A stretch of 64,000 nt of DNA, taken from Magicicada septendecula (Eukaryota; Arthropoda; Insecta; Hemiptera; Cicadidae). The DNA is taken from NCBI GenBank assembly GCA_034769895.1, contig CM068369.1, forward strand, positions 146,093,574 to 146,157,573, given 5' to 3'. Numbering within the stretch: the stretch's first letter is position 1; each line of letters opens with the position of its first letter. This document shows, one piece after another, positions 43,866 to 55,881 of this stretch. The position numbers and the translations under genes were made by a program. Below the pieces are notes generated by a model, which was not told where the DNA came from, did not search any database, and saw nothing but the letters and a program-made list of their open reading frames with translations.

Positions 43866-44414
43866 AACAGCGTAATAGTAATAGATAATGCCTCCTACCA
43901 CAATGTACAAATAAATCCACCTCCAACATCATTATCAAAAAAAGGCAGACATGATTAACTGGTTAAAAAACCATAACATTCCTTGTAGTCCATCTATGTT
44001 AAAGCCTGAGCTGTATGCACTAATTAAACAAAACAAACCAACTTACAAAACTTTTAAAATAGATGCCATTTTGGCAAACCAAGGACATTCTGTTTTATAA
44101 CTTCTACACTATCAGCCGGATTTTAATCCTATGGAACTGACTTGGGCAACCGTGAAGAAGCGTGTTGAAAGAAAAACCGTGCATTTTTATGTGGACAGTG
44201 TCGAAGGAATTTTATTGTATTTCTCCTGCAGACTAGAGATCAAGACGTGACGTAATGAAAATTTAAAATGACTACGTGAGATCGAACCGAATAAGGGATA
44301 CTGTAACAGATCGTTTAGAAAATAATGTAAGACGAGATAGCAGCAGTGAAGGCAACTTGAGTGATAGTGATAATAGGCTAACGGTGATAACAGTGACGGA
44401 AATATTAGTACGGT
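43866..44414 (+). pseudogene. Tc1/mariner-superfamily transposase fragment inside hAT2
   Basis: Plus-strand pieces NSVIVIDNASYHNVQ, DMINWLKNHNIP, LHYQPDFNPMELTWATVKK and VTDRLENNVRRDSSSEGN fit the C-terminal half of an IS630/Tc1/mariner-type DDE transposase (second catalytic Asp in IDNASYH, last acidic residue in NP.EL.WA). A 1-nt shift after the first segment and a stop before LLHYQ show decay. Orientation is opposite to the hAT2 transposase, so this is a separate, truncated insertion. Confidence 0.68.
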
Positions 44415-44551
44415 GAAGAACTGACCTAAATAATTATTGTAATTGCATGTAAGTAAATGTGCTCTATGGTACTTAAATAGTTTCAGTCTAATTATTGCAT
44501 TAATATTGTCTCTCCGGTTCTTTATGGATAGTTTACATCTGCTCGTTTTTT

Positions 44552-44724
<173 letters not shown>

Positions 44725-44989
44725 CATTTCACGTACGAGGTTGTTATTAATGTACTTATTCAAACAAATTAAGATGCCAGAGCAATGTGCATCATGTATT
44801 ACTACGTTTTTCGTGAATCGTAACATGTACACAAAGTGTACACATTCCAAAATATACAACGATTGTTGATGTCTAGCCTCGACTTTCGAGAAACATTGCA
44901 ACAGACACAACGCGCCAAGTCACTGTTTACAAAATAATGGAAATCTTTATTAGGCCTACATTGTCTCTTTCTGTTGTGTCTACGCTTGT

Positions 44990-46206
44990 TTCGTCTTACA
45001 AAATGTCCACGTTTACTGTCGTAATCGGAATCAAAACTTACCTACAACCAAATTTTGTAGGTAACCAAATTTTAGGTAAAAACCTTAAAAACAATTAAAA
45101 GAATAACAAAAGAATTTTCAAATTATAAGAATAATTGGTTAGTAAAAAGTTAGGTAAGTTAGTAAAAAGTAAGTTACATATATGCGTGCGTGCGCCCGCG
45201 CGCGCGCGTGTGTTGGTAGGGCTGTAAAATTTAGTTTGGTAAAGTATTTAGTAATATAATTAAAAATGTAGCTAATGAAATGTAAAAAACAATAAATACA
45301 TAAAAACGTTAAAAAATAAACAATTGAAAACACTATAAGAATCATAGACAATAGAAAACTAAATAAATAAAGTTATAAATATAATAAAACGAAAATAATT
45401 GTGAATCGACAAAGCAGTGTAACTGGTTTATTTCAGCTGTCATATAAGCGATATCAGTTTTCAAATTTTACTACTTTTACAGAGAAAAACGTAAATTTAA
45501 CTATTATCTTTCATCTTTAATTATTAAAGAAGCAAACTTCGGCACATTAGGTATAAAAAGTCAACCCGTGTCAAAATAGATTACTCTTGTCACATTCGCG
45601 TCTTATTAACAATTCAGAGAGTAGACCAATATTTTCAACTGCGTTAGTAGACATTTTCCTCTCTCGTGCCTTTCACTGCTGCAGCCTTCTCCCCCACTAC
45701 AACCTGCACGCTGATTCATGTCTGTTTAATACTACTGTAAAAAAAACACAAACTCAAAACCTAAACACAAACTAATGCCCGCACTGAATTAACCACGCCA
45801 GAGAAACTTATAAACACTAAACAGAGCAAATCTCATATTATTATCAATAGTCTGCGATTAGTTGTACTTAGTGAATTACGCGAGTGCAGAAATTAGTGAG
45901 TTTCTGCTAATCGTGGCACGGGAGCCGGCGCGCCGAGCGACAGTGTAAACGCCGCCTATAAGCTTACAATTTTGTTCAACCTTGGATAGAGTAGGGGAAT
46001 TGAGAAATGGGCGCGATTGTCAGAGCGCCGTAATGCATGCTGTTCCGAAAACATTTCTGCTATTACCTTACACAAAAATATTTTCTTGTCTGAAACATTA
46101 AAGAAATATGTAATGACTTTCCACAAATAGTGATAATGGGTTGTTTAATGATATGATTTAATCTGGGAGGCGCGCGCCTTAGCGCCCTAAGAACGAGCTG
46201 CCCCTG
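44990..46206. other. Right part of hAT2 without genes
   Basis: AT-rich with a CGCGCG run at 45195-45210 in alternating purine-pyrimidine sequence. The terminal 60 bp is GC-rich (GGAGGCGCGCGCCTTAGCGCC). Short frames only. Confidence 0.5.
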
Positions 46207-46326
46207 GTATTAAGTTGAACTGTAATAGATATTTTAATTTTAAAATTAATTTTAAAATAAGTGAAACATGGAGAGGGAGTATATAACGAGGGAGTCAGCC
46301 TTGCTGACGTAACTGTCATTAACGAC

Positions 46327-47667
46327 ATGGAAACACAGTCAAATACTGTAGTAGATACAGAAAACAGTTTAACAGAGTCTAAGATAATGGATTCAGTCTA
46401 AGACAATGGCGTGGTAATTCAGTCAACGCCAATCCAAAGTAAAAAATCTGATGAGAATGAAATGCTGAAAATGATACAAGCGATGTTAACCGAACAAAGC
46501 ATTAAAAGTGAAAGAAATTTTGATAAAATAAATAGTCGTTTTGACGTAAATGACACGAAATTTGATGAACAAAATGTAAAACTAAATGACATTAACAAAC
46601 GCTTTGATAATAGTGATGAAAAGTTTAATGAACTCAAGACTGAGATCAATGCAGTAAATGTTAAATGTGAAAGTAAATTTAACGAGTTAGAACAAAGTAT
46701 TGAGAAAATGAAAGTGTGGAGAATAGATACAGGTAAGTGTAGTGAAAATGAGAATAACGAAGTAACAGACGACAGTATAAATAACGATGGTGTCAGTACA
46801 AGTGGTAATTATAATGGGGAGATAATTACGAATAATAATGGTGTTAGTTTAAGTGGTAATAATGATAGTGAAATAATGGTGGGTGATAATAATAACGAAG
46901 TAGTTGAAATCGGGGTATCTGAAAGTGATACGGTGAGTGATGATGATGAGAGTGTAAATTTAGTAGAAGTTATTGAGGGGGTAGTAGTCAGTGTTCATGA
47001 GTTAGAAAAGGAGTACGAAGAGAGTTTAAGTAGAAATAGAGTGTGGAGGGCAAATTTTTCCCGTGGTGTTGGAGGTGAAGAAATGGCTTCACGAGTTTAT
47101 TTGGAAGACGAAAGGTCTACAAATAATTCCTTAGGTTGTTACAATGTACCTGGTAGAGCCAGATGGTGTTGTAACAAAGTGGTATTGCCCTCTACGTGGA
47201 GTGAAAGTGTGAGATGGGTTTGGGAAAGTGATTATAAAGAGAGTGAGAGAGTGACAGAGATATTCAGGTTAAATAAAGGTTATGAAGGGTTAGTTAAGAG
47301 GTTAAAATTTGAAGGAGTAGACTATACGAAATACTTACCTAGTGCAGTAAATGTTGATGAATATTTTGATGATACCACTGTCGTTAATAAGCACTTACCT
47401 GGCGATGTAATTGATGTAGTAGATGAATTTGATGATGAGATCATAACTTACCTGGGGATAACGAATAATACTAAGGGCGACTTGAATATAACTAATGTTG
47501 ATAAGGTTTATGAGATAATAATAAGGAAGAATCCTATAGATTATTATGGTATAATGAATAACACGGATTTAAAGGGGCGTTGTATTAAAAATAAGAATCT
47601 AATGCACGTAAATAAGAATGAAAATTGTTATGGGAAAATCAGACTAAATTTTGATGATGGTGGTTAG
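46327..47667 (+). pseudogene. Element B first gene, gag-like coiled-coil protein
   Basis: An ATG at 46327 is followed by an in-frame stop at about 46399; the frame is then open from 46411 to 47667 (418 aa). Segments: a coiled coil of FDKINSRFD-type heptads (about residues 30-100), VWRIDTGKCSENE, an Asn/Asp-rich acidic region, RVWRANFSRG, CYNVPGRARWCC, SESVRWVWESDYKESERV and a C-terminal NENCYGKIRLNFDDGG. It is homologous to element A 17308-18948, which supports a real gene. Placement right after the leader makes it the gag equivalent, but there is no zinc knuckle and I do not recognise the fold. Confidence 0.7.
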
Positions 47668-49579
47668 AGATATAGTGAATGAACATTTAATTATTTTAGT
47701 TTATGGTAATTACTTGTCTAACTTATGTAATGAGGTGTGGTAAACAATAAAATGATATGACAAAAATTGTAGATAAATTTGTATTGATGTTAAATGTATT
47801 TTGTTAAGGTTATGTACATTGTATTTTGTGTGGTCGATTTATAGTTTTGATGGAATTAAATGAATTAAAATTGTTTTGAATAAAGTAATGAAAGTAATTT
47901 ACAGTGTTTTGAAAAAAGATGGAATTAAATTAATTTGTGATGATTTAGTTAATTTAAAGTGTTGTAAAAGTCGGATTTTGGGTAATGATTATTTTGTTAA
48001 AGCAGTGATTGATTTCAATAAACGAGTGTTAGACACAATAAGAGTTTCAGGTAGAAGTGATACAAAAATGGGTAAATAGCAGGGACACAGAAGCGAGAGG
48101 GAATTTATGTAGTGAATGTATGTAGGGGGACAGAGAGTAGTGAAAGTAAAGAGCGAATATGAGAGGACAGGGTACATAAATTTTATAGTGAGGGTAGAGG
48201 TGTAGGGAGTCCCCAACGTAAGGCGTTGGGGCTGGTTGTGAAAAGTTTTAAAAGGGGTTGGCGGAGTTACCTGGAAAGGGCCAGGAACTAATAAAGGTGT
48301 GAGTATAAGGTAAAGGAACACACATCCTATGTACAAAAAGGTTATAAGGTGTCATATTCTGGAAGAAGAGGTTCAAGTGGAGAGAGAAAAAGGGGAGAGA
48401 GATATTATTGAGAGGTCGGTGTCACCCTATTGAAATCCGCTAGTTGTTGATAAAGAATGATGGGAGAGTGGGATTAGGTCTAAATGCCCGTAGATAAAAC
48501 AGATTATTATTCTTGAAAGGGAGTCACTCGTTTATTGATAGATGAAAATATGAAATAGTAATTCAGAATAGAAGATATTATGTAACAGTTGGAAGATTTA
48601 CTGGGGGTAGAATCAGGGGAATCTAATATGATATTAGACTTTGGAACACGGCTATATACCTATGTAAGGATGATAGACCGATTAAGGGATTGTGACTATT
48701 ATTTTAGTAGGATTACTGGTATCCCGGGATACCAGTAATGCCGAATTTTGTGTAACGCCAAAGCAAGGATGGGGGAGAAAGAAAAGAAAAAAGTGTTCAC
48801 CCCTTCCGCTTCAGTTCTTGTGGAGGCAACTGGGCGCTACAGTCCAGGGGAGTAATAGTGTGTGTGGAAGGAGGAGTTAAGATGTAAAATTAAAAAAAAA
48901 ATGAAAAAAGAGAGTGATGATTAAATCACAAAATAACAAATATTAATATAGTGTTCAAATACACATATAATTGACTGTACGTGTTTTATTGTATAGTTGT
49001 TGATTTTTAGATTCATTATTTATTGTATACAGGTTAATACTAAAGAAATTAAGAGATGAAATGAGTTGTTTAAATAAAAGAATAATAGGGAGTGGTTATT
49101 TAAATGCTGATTGGAATCAGGAAAATATTTTGAATTTGGAATAAGAAATAATGAAAAGATGTTTATGTAAAATGTCTTGAATTCAAATATTTCATGTTAG
49201 GCTAAGGAGTTCTGTTAACATAGAATGTGTGTTAGAGGTTAAGAAAAGCCAGTACTTTGTAAAAAGGCTAACCAGTACAAATAAAAGGAAAACAAATCAG
49301 TTCAGGATCTGGAAAAGTGTAGAGCCTTTTGTTAACATTTTAATTTGATTGTTTCAGAATCTGGTGATACTGTGGTGGCGACCCTGTGCTGACCAGCGTG
49401 TCAGTGTAGGGGGTGTCTAGTGGCTGCCTGGCTTTGTGGTGTTGGGATCTTGACAAGAAGTCCAGTAAAGTCATGCAGGTGCGGCCACAATCACTGGATC
49501 AGGAGGGTAAGTTAACCATGATTAATAAAATTTAAAGGGGGTCATGGCGCCATATACGGACTGATCCTTTTAGGTTATG
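47668..49579 (+). other. Decayed pol-side region of element B
   Basis: No open frame of value. At about 48400-48530 a gypsy reverse-transcriptase start can still be traced (IIERSVSPY, a stop, then codons for LNAR-like sequence), homologous to 20143-20295. Protease, the rest of RT, RNase H and integrase are absent. Sequence 49330-49530 is less AT-rich and unexplained. Confidence 0.6.
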
Positions 49580-49622
49580 TCAATGAGAGTTTTTATGCTT
49601 AGACATAAAACCTCTCATTGAG
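49580..49622 (+). repeat. Hairpin directly before the polypurine tract of element B
   Basis: TCAATGAGAG..TTTTATG and CATAAAACCTCTCATTGA form a long stem with a small loop, abutting the tract GAGGGGGTAT at 49620-49629. A similar hairpin occurs at 12843-12880. Confidence 0.75.
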
Positions 49623-49629
49623 GGGGTAT

Positions 49630-50800
49630 TGTGACAGTACATACCACAAGGTATAAACACCACAGGTATCAAACCGGGGTTCAGAGTTTTAACTAAGAAT
49701 AAAATCAGTTTACTTTGAAATCCATGTGAAACAGTGGCAACAGAAGCTTAAGGAATGTGGAGTGTGTCTTGTAAACAAGTTAATCAAAAGCTATTTTTAG
49801 CTACGTCTCGCCAGAGTGTCGCCGATTTAACCCAAAAGTGGCCTCAATATCGTAATTTTCAACAGACGTCACAATCATAGTGACGTCAAATCAACATGTT
49901 ACACCTCTGGAACGTAAGAAAACTCAGTGAGAAGAACATCCAGAGACATCCGAAATGACGTCGCCCACGTGGAAGGAGTATCACGTGACCGGCTTTTACA
50001 TTGGCCCCACGCCGATCAGAATCATTCTGTCTCGATCAACACTTTCAACCGGCCGGACGTATTTAGCCGACGTTCGTCAGTCGCCATCATTCTGTTCCGC
50101 TCAACTCTTAAAACCGGCCGGCTGAATATAATTCAAGTCCACGGACAAATCAATTTTTGCAATGTAAAACAGTTTATAAATGTGATCAAATACTAAAAAA
50201 TCAGTAACCAGTGTCGACAACCAGTGACGAGTCAATTAAACAGTTTCGGACAATTATCGAGTGCAGCAGTTATTAGTGGAACCAGCAATGACGCCGCAAA
50301 ATGGATAACTTTTTTCGATAAGTACAAGACCTAGGCAATTACAAAATAACACTATCATGATATTTTAAAGTATTATGGGGGTTTGAAAGAATGAAAGCAA
50401 GCGTGTATATGAAGTACTGGTGAGCCTTAGCCTATTAGAAATTAAGTAAATGTTTCAATCTATTATTCTTTATGTATGTTTATAAATGTGATCTATGAAT
50501 CACCAGAGAAATGGGGGAAATCCCGTTAATGTTTTAACTGCAAATAAAATAATAAGTTCAATTTATAAAGACCACGTGTTAGTGTAATTTATTACATCCG
50601 CTATCTCGATCTGTTTGCGTCATTTAAATCCTCGCCTAACGAACTCTGGGGTTGCTGGATAAAGGTAAGAATTGGAATGTCACAGGTAGGTGGTATTTTT
50701 GAGAGGGATAATTGTTTGTTAAATGTAAGTAACTTAACAATTGGTGCCGTGACCAGGATGATTGTTTATTAAAAGTAATCTAATAATAAGTAATTTAACA
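49630..50800 (+). repeat. 3' LTR of element B
   Basis: Starts TGTGACAG after the polypurine tract and ends TTTAACA at 50800 before the target copy CCTG. Nearly identical to 21562-22723. It contains one internal primer-site copy (TGGTGCCGTGACC at about 50741) and the following unit to its end, which fixes where the LTR boundary lies in the 5' array. Confidence 0.9.
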
Positions 50801-50804
50801 CCTG

Positions 50805-51630
50805 TAATTACTTTTGGAACCTACACTCATAGTAGCCATTCTGTACCATGATCAGAAGGCATCTTTGCTCTGTATCTAACAGACGAGATTAAACATAAAA
50901 GCAGAAGTAAGTTTTGTGCCAGACATCCAATTAGTTTTTCATTTTATCAAGAAATCAGTGATTATCATGAAGAAATTAATTTAAAAAATTTCCATTGGGT
51001 TACTGAAAAAACGTATTCTGAAATTTTCTCCCTGAAATGTTGCGGACAACACAATGTACTGTAATAATTGAATAAGGCGCCCACTTCAGTGTCTGCTTAC
51101 AATATAGTGGATCAGTGGCTACCAGGAATTGAAATATTTATTTATTATGTTATCAGACAATGTTTCTATTGCTGACATACAATCATTAGTTTCACTTCCA
51201 AAATCTTCTATACTGTAAAAATCACTGCTGGAATTAATAGTGTTCACTCAACGTTTATATTAACATCTTCAACACTATCTTAATACAGCAATATAGTTTT
51301 TTCTATATTATGTTGAAATGCCATGTTGCAGGCCAGTACTAATTTAAGACCACTTGTGTGAGACCTGCTTACGTGTGTTTATTTAAAACAAGTTTAACAT
51401 TGGAGCAATGGTGGCTTGTGAGATTTTAGTTTCATGGGCTGCACTAGAGTTTCCAACGTCTACCATTATCATATGTTAGTGAAATCTACATATTATTAAT
51501 CTTTATATCTTCTACCTGTATCGATGGTGAAGTTGTGACAAATTGTTAATCTAATTCTTTATGGTGCTGCTGTTGCCACTAGTCGTGATAATTATGATTT
51601 AAGTCAAAAAACACTACACATATTGTAGCA
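50805..51630. other. Spacer between elements B and C
   Basis: AT-rich. A short plus-strand frame at about 50915-51055 (KFCARHPISFSFYQEISDYH) has protein-like composition but no family was recognised. Otherwise nothing is seen. Confidence 0.4.
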
Positions 51631-54571
51631 TGACAGATAATCCACTAAAAATTAATTCCATTAAGATCATAAAAACATTTAAATTACAAATAACTCAAAG
51701 AATTTCAAATGAAATTAATTTAAACTTCAAAGAAAAACACCACTATAAAAGGAAAAAAGTAATTAAATAATAAAAGTGCAATACTAAAACGCAAGAAAAT
51801 TTAAATCTAAAGAAACTCATAAATAAATCAGGAGATTACCCAGGAAGTTTAGGAGCAGATAATAAGGAAGATACCCCGAAATCAAGATGGAAGAGGAAGT
51901 TTAGGAGCAGATAATAAAGAAGATACCCCGAACCAACCAACGGACAAAATAAAACCAAAGTACCTTGGAAAACCCAAGAAGGAAAAGAGAAGAAAAGAAG
52001 ATATAGGATGGAAGAACTACAAGAAATACCCATTAATAAACCTATTATTAACGACGATGAACCCTAAACCAAATGTTAATACCACCAAAGAAAGTATAAC
52101 ACCCCAAAACCTCATAAAATTGTAAATTAATTATAGACAAAAGTATTTAGTAGTGTGATAAGAAGTGCACCAACTAAACTTATTATATAGTAAAATAAAC
52201 AAATCTTCACAGTCCATTATGACTAAAGGTTTGGTCTGATAATATAGTAAAACTCAAATATAAGTCAGAACCAACAGTGTATGTGTACCAGTGTAAGTGA
52301 TTTTAAATATAATAAACTTCAAGTTAATGTGTAACTATTACTTAAACAAGGTGCTATTAAATAACTTTTATATTTTATATAATTACAGAATTAACAAGTG
52401 ATGAAATATTGAAGTGAAAGATATTTCTAATGTTTCATAAAAGAGGTCACTTTTCATCTAAAAACATTCATAGAAATGCAAATAATAAAGAGAGTATGTG
52501 GGGAATAATTACACAAACAGGGGATTAATTTAAAATACTATATAAACAGAAAAGACTGTGATTGACTTAAGTTTAATAAAAATTAAAAAATTTTAAATGG
52601 CTAATTATGTTTAGAGCCTATGAACTCCACTTTTCAAAGAGTTCTAATAGAATAAGATTTATATTTAGTGTAAGAATGTTAAGTTACATAACAGTGTGCA
52701 TACAGCTTAAAATGTTTATGTATGGATGCTGCACCAGTTGATAAAATATTTATTATGTATGTTAAAAATAGTTCAAACTAACATGTCTAACTTTGGAGAC
52801 TGCTAGTTAATGTTAAATATTATTTTTTGTATTAGTAGCATGAATAATATGCTACAGGTATCAATAGTTATGTAAGCAATTTTATTTAATGTTCTATTAA
52901 CTTTAAAAAATCAGAGGAGGTGTAGAAATAATTTTATTTGAGAAAACAATATATGTAAGATACTAAGATCTAGGCCAAATAATGAATTCCCAAAAATTAA
53001 TATAATTGAGTAAATAAGTCTGATGAACCATGTAAACTAATAAGATTTATGTAAGGTGAATCGATAACCAACTACTATAACTGATCCTATACTTTAAAAG
53101 AGTAATATAAAAAGATGTATTAAATTATTAAAAATTTTCAAAATGTAATAACTAAGTATTTCAGAGGAGGAATAGTAAATTCATGAATTATGACTAAAAG
53201 CCAGATAAATTGACAAATTTATAAGAAATTAAGGAAAGGTAGGGATTTATATCAATCTAGAAGTTAATATTTAAACAATACTTTTTTCATATTAACTTGG
53301 CAAGATATTTCCTGAGACGAAGGAAGTAAAACAGTTCTTTATTAACATTCAACGTGAACAGTTGATACTCGGTCGCGTTAAGAATCTGTATAACGTACCG
53401 AGTAATGGCGTATAAGTTTATGCATTGAAAACGAGAGTTACCTAATTATTCACTTCAAACATAAAATCAGTGCACTACAACAACACAAAAAGTGAAAACG
53501 AACAATACCTATCAAAATATAAGTGAATACAACCAATACAACTATACCACATTGATAATTCAATCTACAACGAACTTTAACATTTTTCACCATATATGCT
53601 ATACAATTGAACACACCTAACACCAGACAATTAACGCCAGTGAACACAGAACACTTCTTCAGGACACCTTTAACCACATAATAGACAATATACAATAATA
53701 CGGAGACAATAAAACGGTAGTGAAGGCGTTTTTATTAACAGAATTTATAACCATCGTTTCTGGATTTTCTTCAACTACGAGACGTGCCGCCATTTTTAGC
53801 TCCCGTCATGCAAAGTGTTAGCCAGCTGAGATTCGTCGTCAATGAACTGGTCTGAATCATTAAATATTATAAACATTATATATTATTCTCCATTTGTCAT
53901 TTATTAATTATTAAGAATTATTTGTACATGTTATACTTTCTATGCTTGCTCCCTTCTCTGACTATATAATTATAATCGCTAAAAGAACCATTCTAACATT
54001 TATATAATATAACCTGTAATTGTAAAATCGACCAAGCCCTGTGAAAGAGTCGAACATTTAACCAATATTGATTTTAAATCGATCTTTTAGAAATATTGTC
54101 AATAAATTAAATTAATTCAACTATCTGGATTTGGAATTATTTCACATATTAAAATAAGAGTTTGAGTTAACTACAGGACTTACTGGAAGACGATAGATAT
54201 TAAAGGAAAGTGATATATTGGAGCAGAGCAGAAAATCGCAAATCGATTATTGTAGGAAGACAATCTGATTAACTCCAGATTCATTTAAGGTCAACCAGAA
54301 GTGCAAGTATTAACCAAATCAACTCACCGAATGTTAAAATATTAACGAAACCACAGAACAAGAATTATTTACAAATTATTAGACCCATAAACAAACATAA
54401 AAAATTTTTTTTTAATTAAAATTTTTTGTCTTTGTACAATACACAGATATCTTTATTTGTAATCATATACAGGTCTGGTTACAAATTGACACTCTCAATA
54501 GTGAGTCTTAACGAAGAGCAAAGGTATAATTGAAAATATTATCCAATTTATTAATATTTGTACTTGTTACA
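51631..54571 (+). repeat. 5' LTR of element C, about 2.94 kb
   Basis: Begins TGACAGATAATCC and ends TTGTTACA just before the primer site. It matches 62058 onwards closely. It holds a duplicated 50-bp stretch (AGGAAGTTTAGGAGCAGATA at 51849 and 51896), one copy of which is shortened in the 3' LTR. If the second primer-site copy at 54639 is the functional one, the LTR would end at about 54635. Confidence 0.88.
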
Positions 54572-54574
54572 AAT

Positions 54575-54656
54575 TGGCGCCCAACGTGGGGCATTAGAAG
54601 AGATTGACCAAGGACAATCACGTGTAATTGTTACAAATTGGCGTCCAACTAGAGGG
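54575..54656 (+). promoter_or_regulatory. Primer-binding site of element C and a second copy
   Basis: TGGCGCCCAACGTGGGGC at 54575 fits a tRNA-Lys 3' end and follows TTGTTACAAAT. Sixty-four bases later TTGTTACAAAT recurs, followed by TGGCGTCCAACTAGAGGGC, a degraded second copy. The LTR-end/primer-site junction is thus duplicated, as in element B. Confidence 0.8.
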
Positions 54657-54705
54657 CTTCAATTAGCGATTGGAAGACAGTAAATTGCCCAATTACTAAT
54701 TAAGC

Positions 54706-55881
54706 TTGGCAGCGGTTATACCGTCGAGAAGGAGGCAAAATGCAACGACGAGCGACTTCGAAGAAAAGGGCGCAGAGGCCGAAAAGGAAGTCGATATGGG
54801 GGACAAGGAGGCAACACCCGTGAAAGATCCAGAAGTGTTAGTAACCCCGGTGGATCCTAAGCAACCCGCACCACCAGAGGAACAACCCGAGATGCCCACA
54901 CAAACAGGGGAAATCAATGTCCGGAAGGAACAATTAGAGAAGCCAACACGGACGGAGGATGGGAACATACAAGAGATGTTCAGGATAATGATGGAGAAAA
55001 TGGAAGGTTTGAAGGGGGACATAGGAAATACCAACAAAAACATAGAATCCACTAACAAGAAAATGGATGACAACAACCAGTCCACTAAGGAAGATTTGAG
55101 TGGAATAAACAAAAACATAGAGTCCAAGATGGAGGAGAACGGGAAGAAATTAGAGAAATTGAAGGAGGACAACCGATCCACAAAGGAAGAATTAGGCCGT
55201 AAGATAGAAAATACCAATAAGAGGATTGAGGAAACCAGCAAGAAGATGGAAGAAAACAGTAAGAAGATAGAAGAGAAGATGGAGGAAACCAGTAAGAAGA
55301 TGGAAGATGACAACCAACAATTAAGGGAAGAGTTAAGGGAGAATAGTAGGAAGATGGAAAACGACAATCAACAACTGAAGGAAAAGTTGGAGGAAAATAA
55401 TCAGAAGATGGAGGAGAAACTGGACGAGAATAACCAACGATTAAGAGAAGAATTAAGGGAAGTCAACCAGGAAAAGATGAACAAGTTAGACGAGAGAATA
55501 GAGTTGGCGAAGGAAGAGTTGAACAGAAAAATCAACGACAATAAAAGATCCATAATTAAGAAATTGGAACAAGAGGTAGTAATAGTAAACCAACAGATCA
55601 GGGAAGTGGACGAAAGATGTCGTCAAACTGAGTGTGAAGTACAGGAAGTCAGGGAGGTAATAAATACGGAAGTTACCCAGGTCAAAGAACACCAGAAACC
55701 TAAATGGGAAGAAAACCGAAAAGAAACACAGGAGGAAATAAGTAAGGTGCGAACCCAAGTCACAGAAAGGTGCGACGGGATGGAAGCGGCAATGACCAAT
55801 ATCACCGGTCAAGTGCGGCAGAGCCAGGAAGAGATGGAGGTAATCCGAAACCGGCCGACTAGCTTTACAATGTCCCCATGA
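54706..55881 (+). CDS. gag: Element C gag frame 1, coiled-coil protein
   Basis: Open from about 54702; the first in-frame ATG is at 54796 (MGDKEATPVKD), so translation may begin there or at a non-ATG codon upstream. After a charged, Pro-rich N-terminus the protein is a long coiled coil of degenerate repeats (EETSKKMEEN, ENNQKMEEKLDENNQRLREE), the DNA showing many AGAAGATGGA units. It ends TGA at 55879-55881, overlapping the ATG of frame 2 by ATGA. It probably forms the N-terminal part of Gag; whether the junction is a programmed coupling or a single-base mutation cannot be decided from one copy. Confidence 0.8.
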   Translation: MAAVIPSRRRQNATTSDFEEKGAEAEKEVDMGDKEATPVKDPEVLVTPVDPKQPAPPEEQPEMPTQTGEINVRKEQLEKPTRTEDGNIQEMFRIMMEKMEGLKGDIGNTNKNIESTNKKMDDNNQSTKEDLSGINKNIESKMEENGKKLEKLKEDNRSTKEELGRKIENTNKRIEETSKKMEENSKKIEEKMEETSKKMEDDNQQLREELRENSRKMENDNQQLKEKLEENNQKMEEKLDENNQRLREELREVNQEKMNKLDERIELAKEELNRKINDNKRSIIKKLEQEVVIVNQQIREVDERCRQTECEVQEVREVINTEVTQVKEHQKPKWEENRKETQEEISKVRTQVTERCDGMEAAMTNITGQVRQSQEEMEVIRNRPTSFTMSP

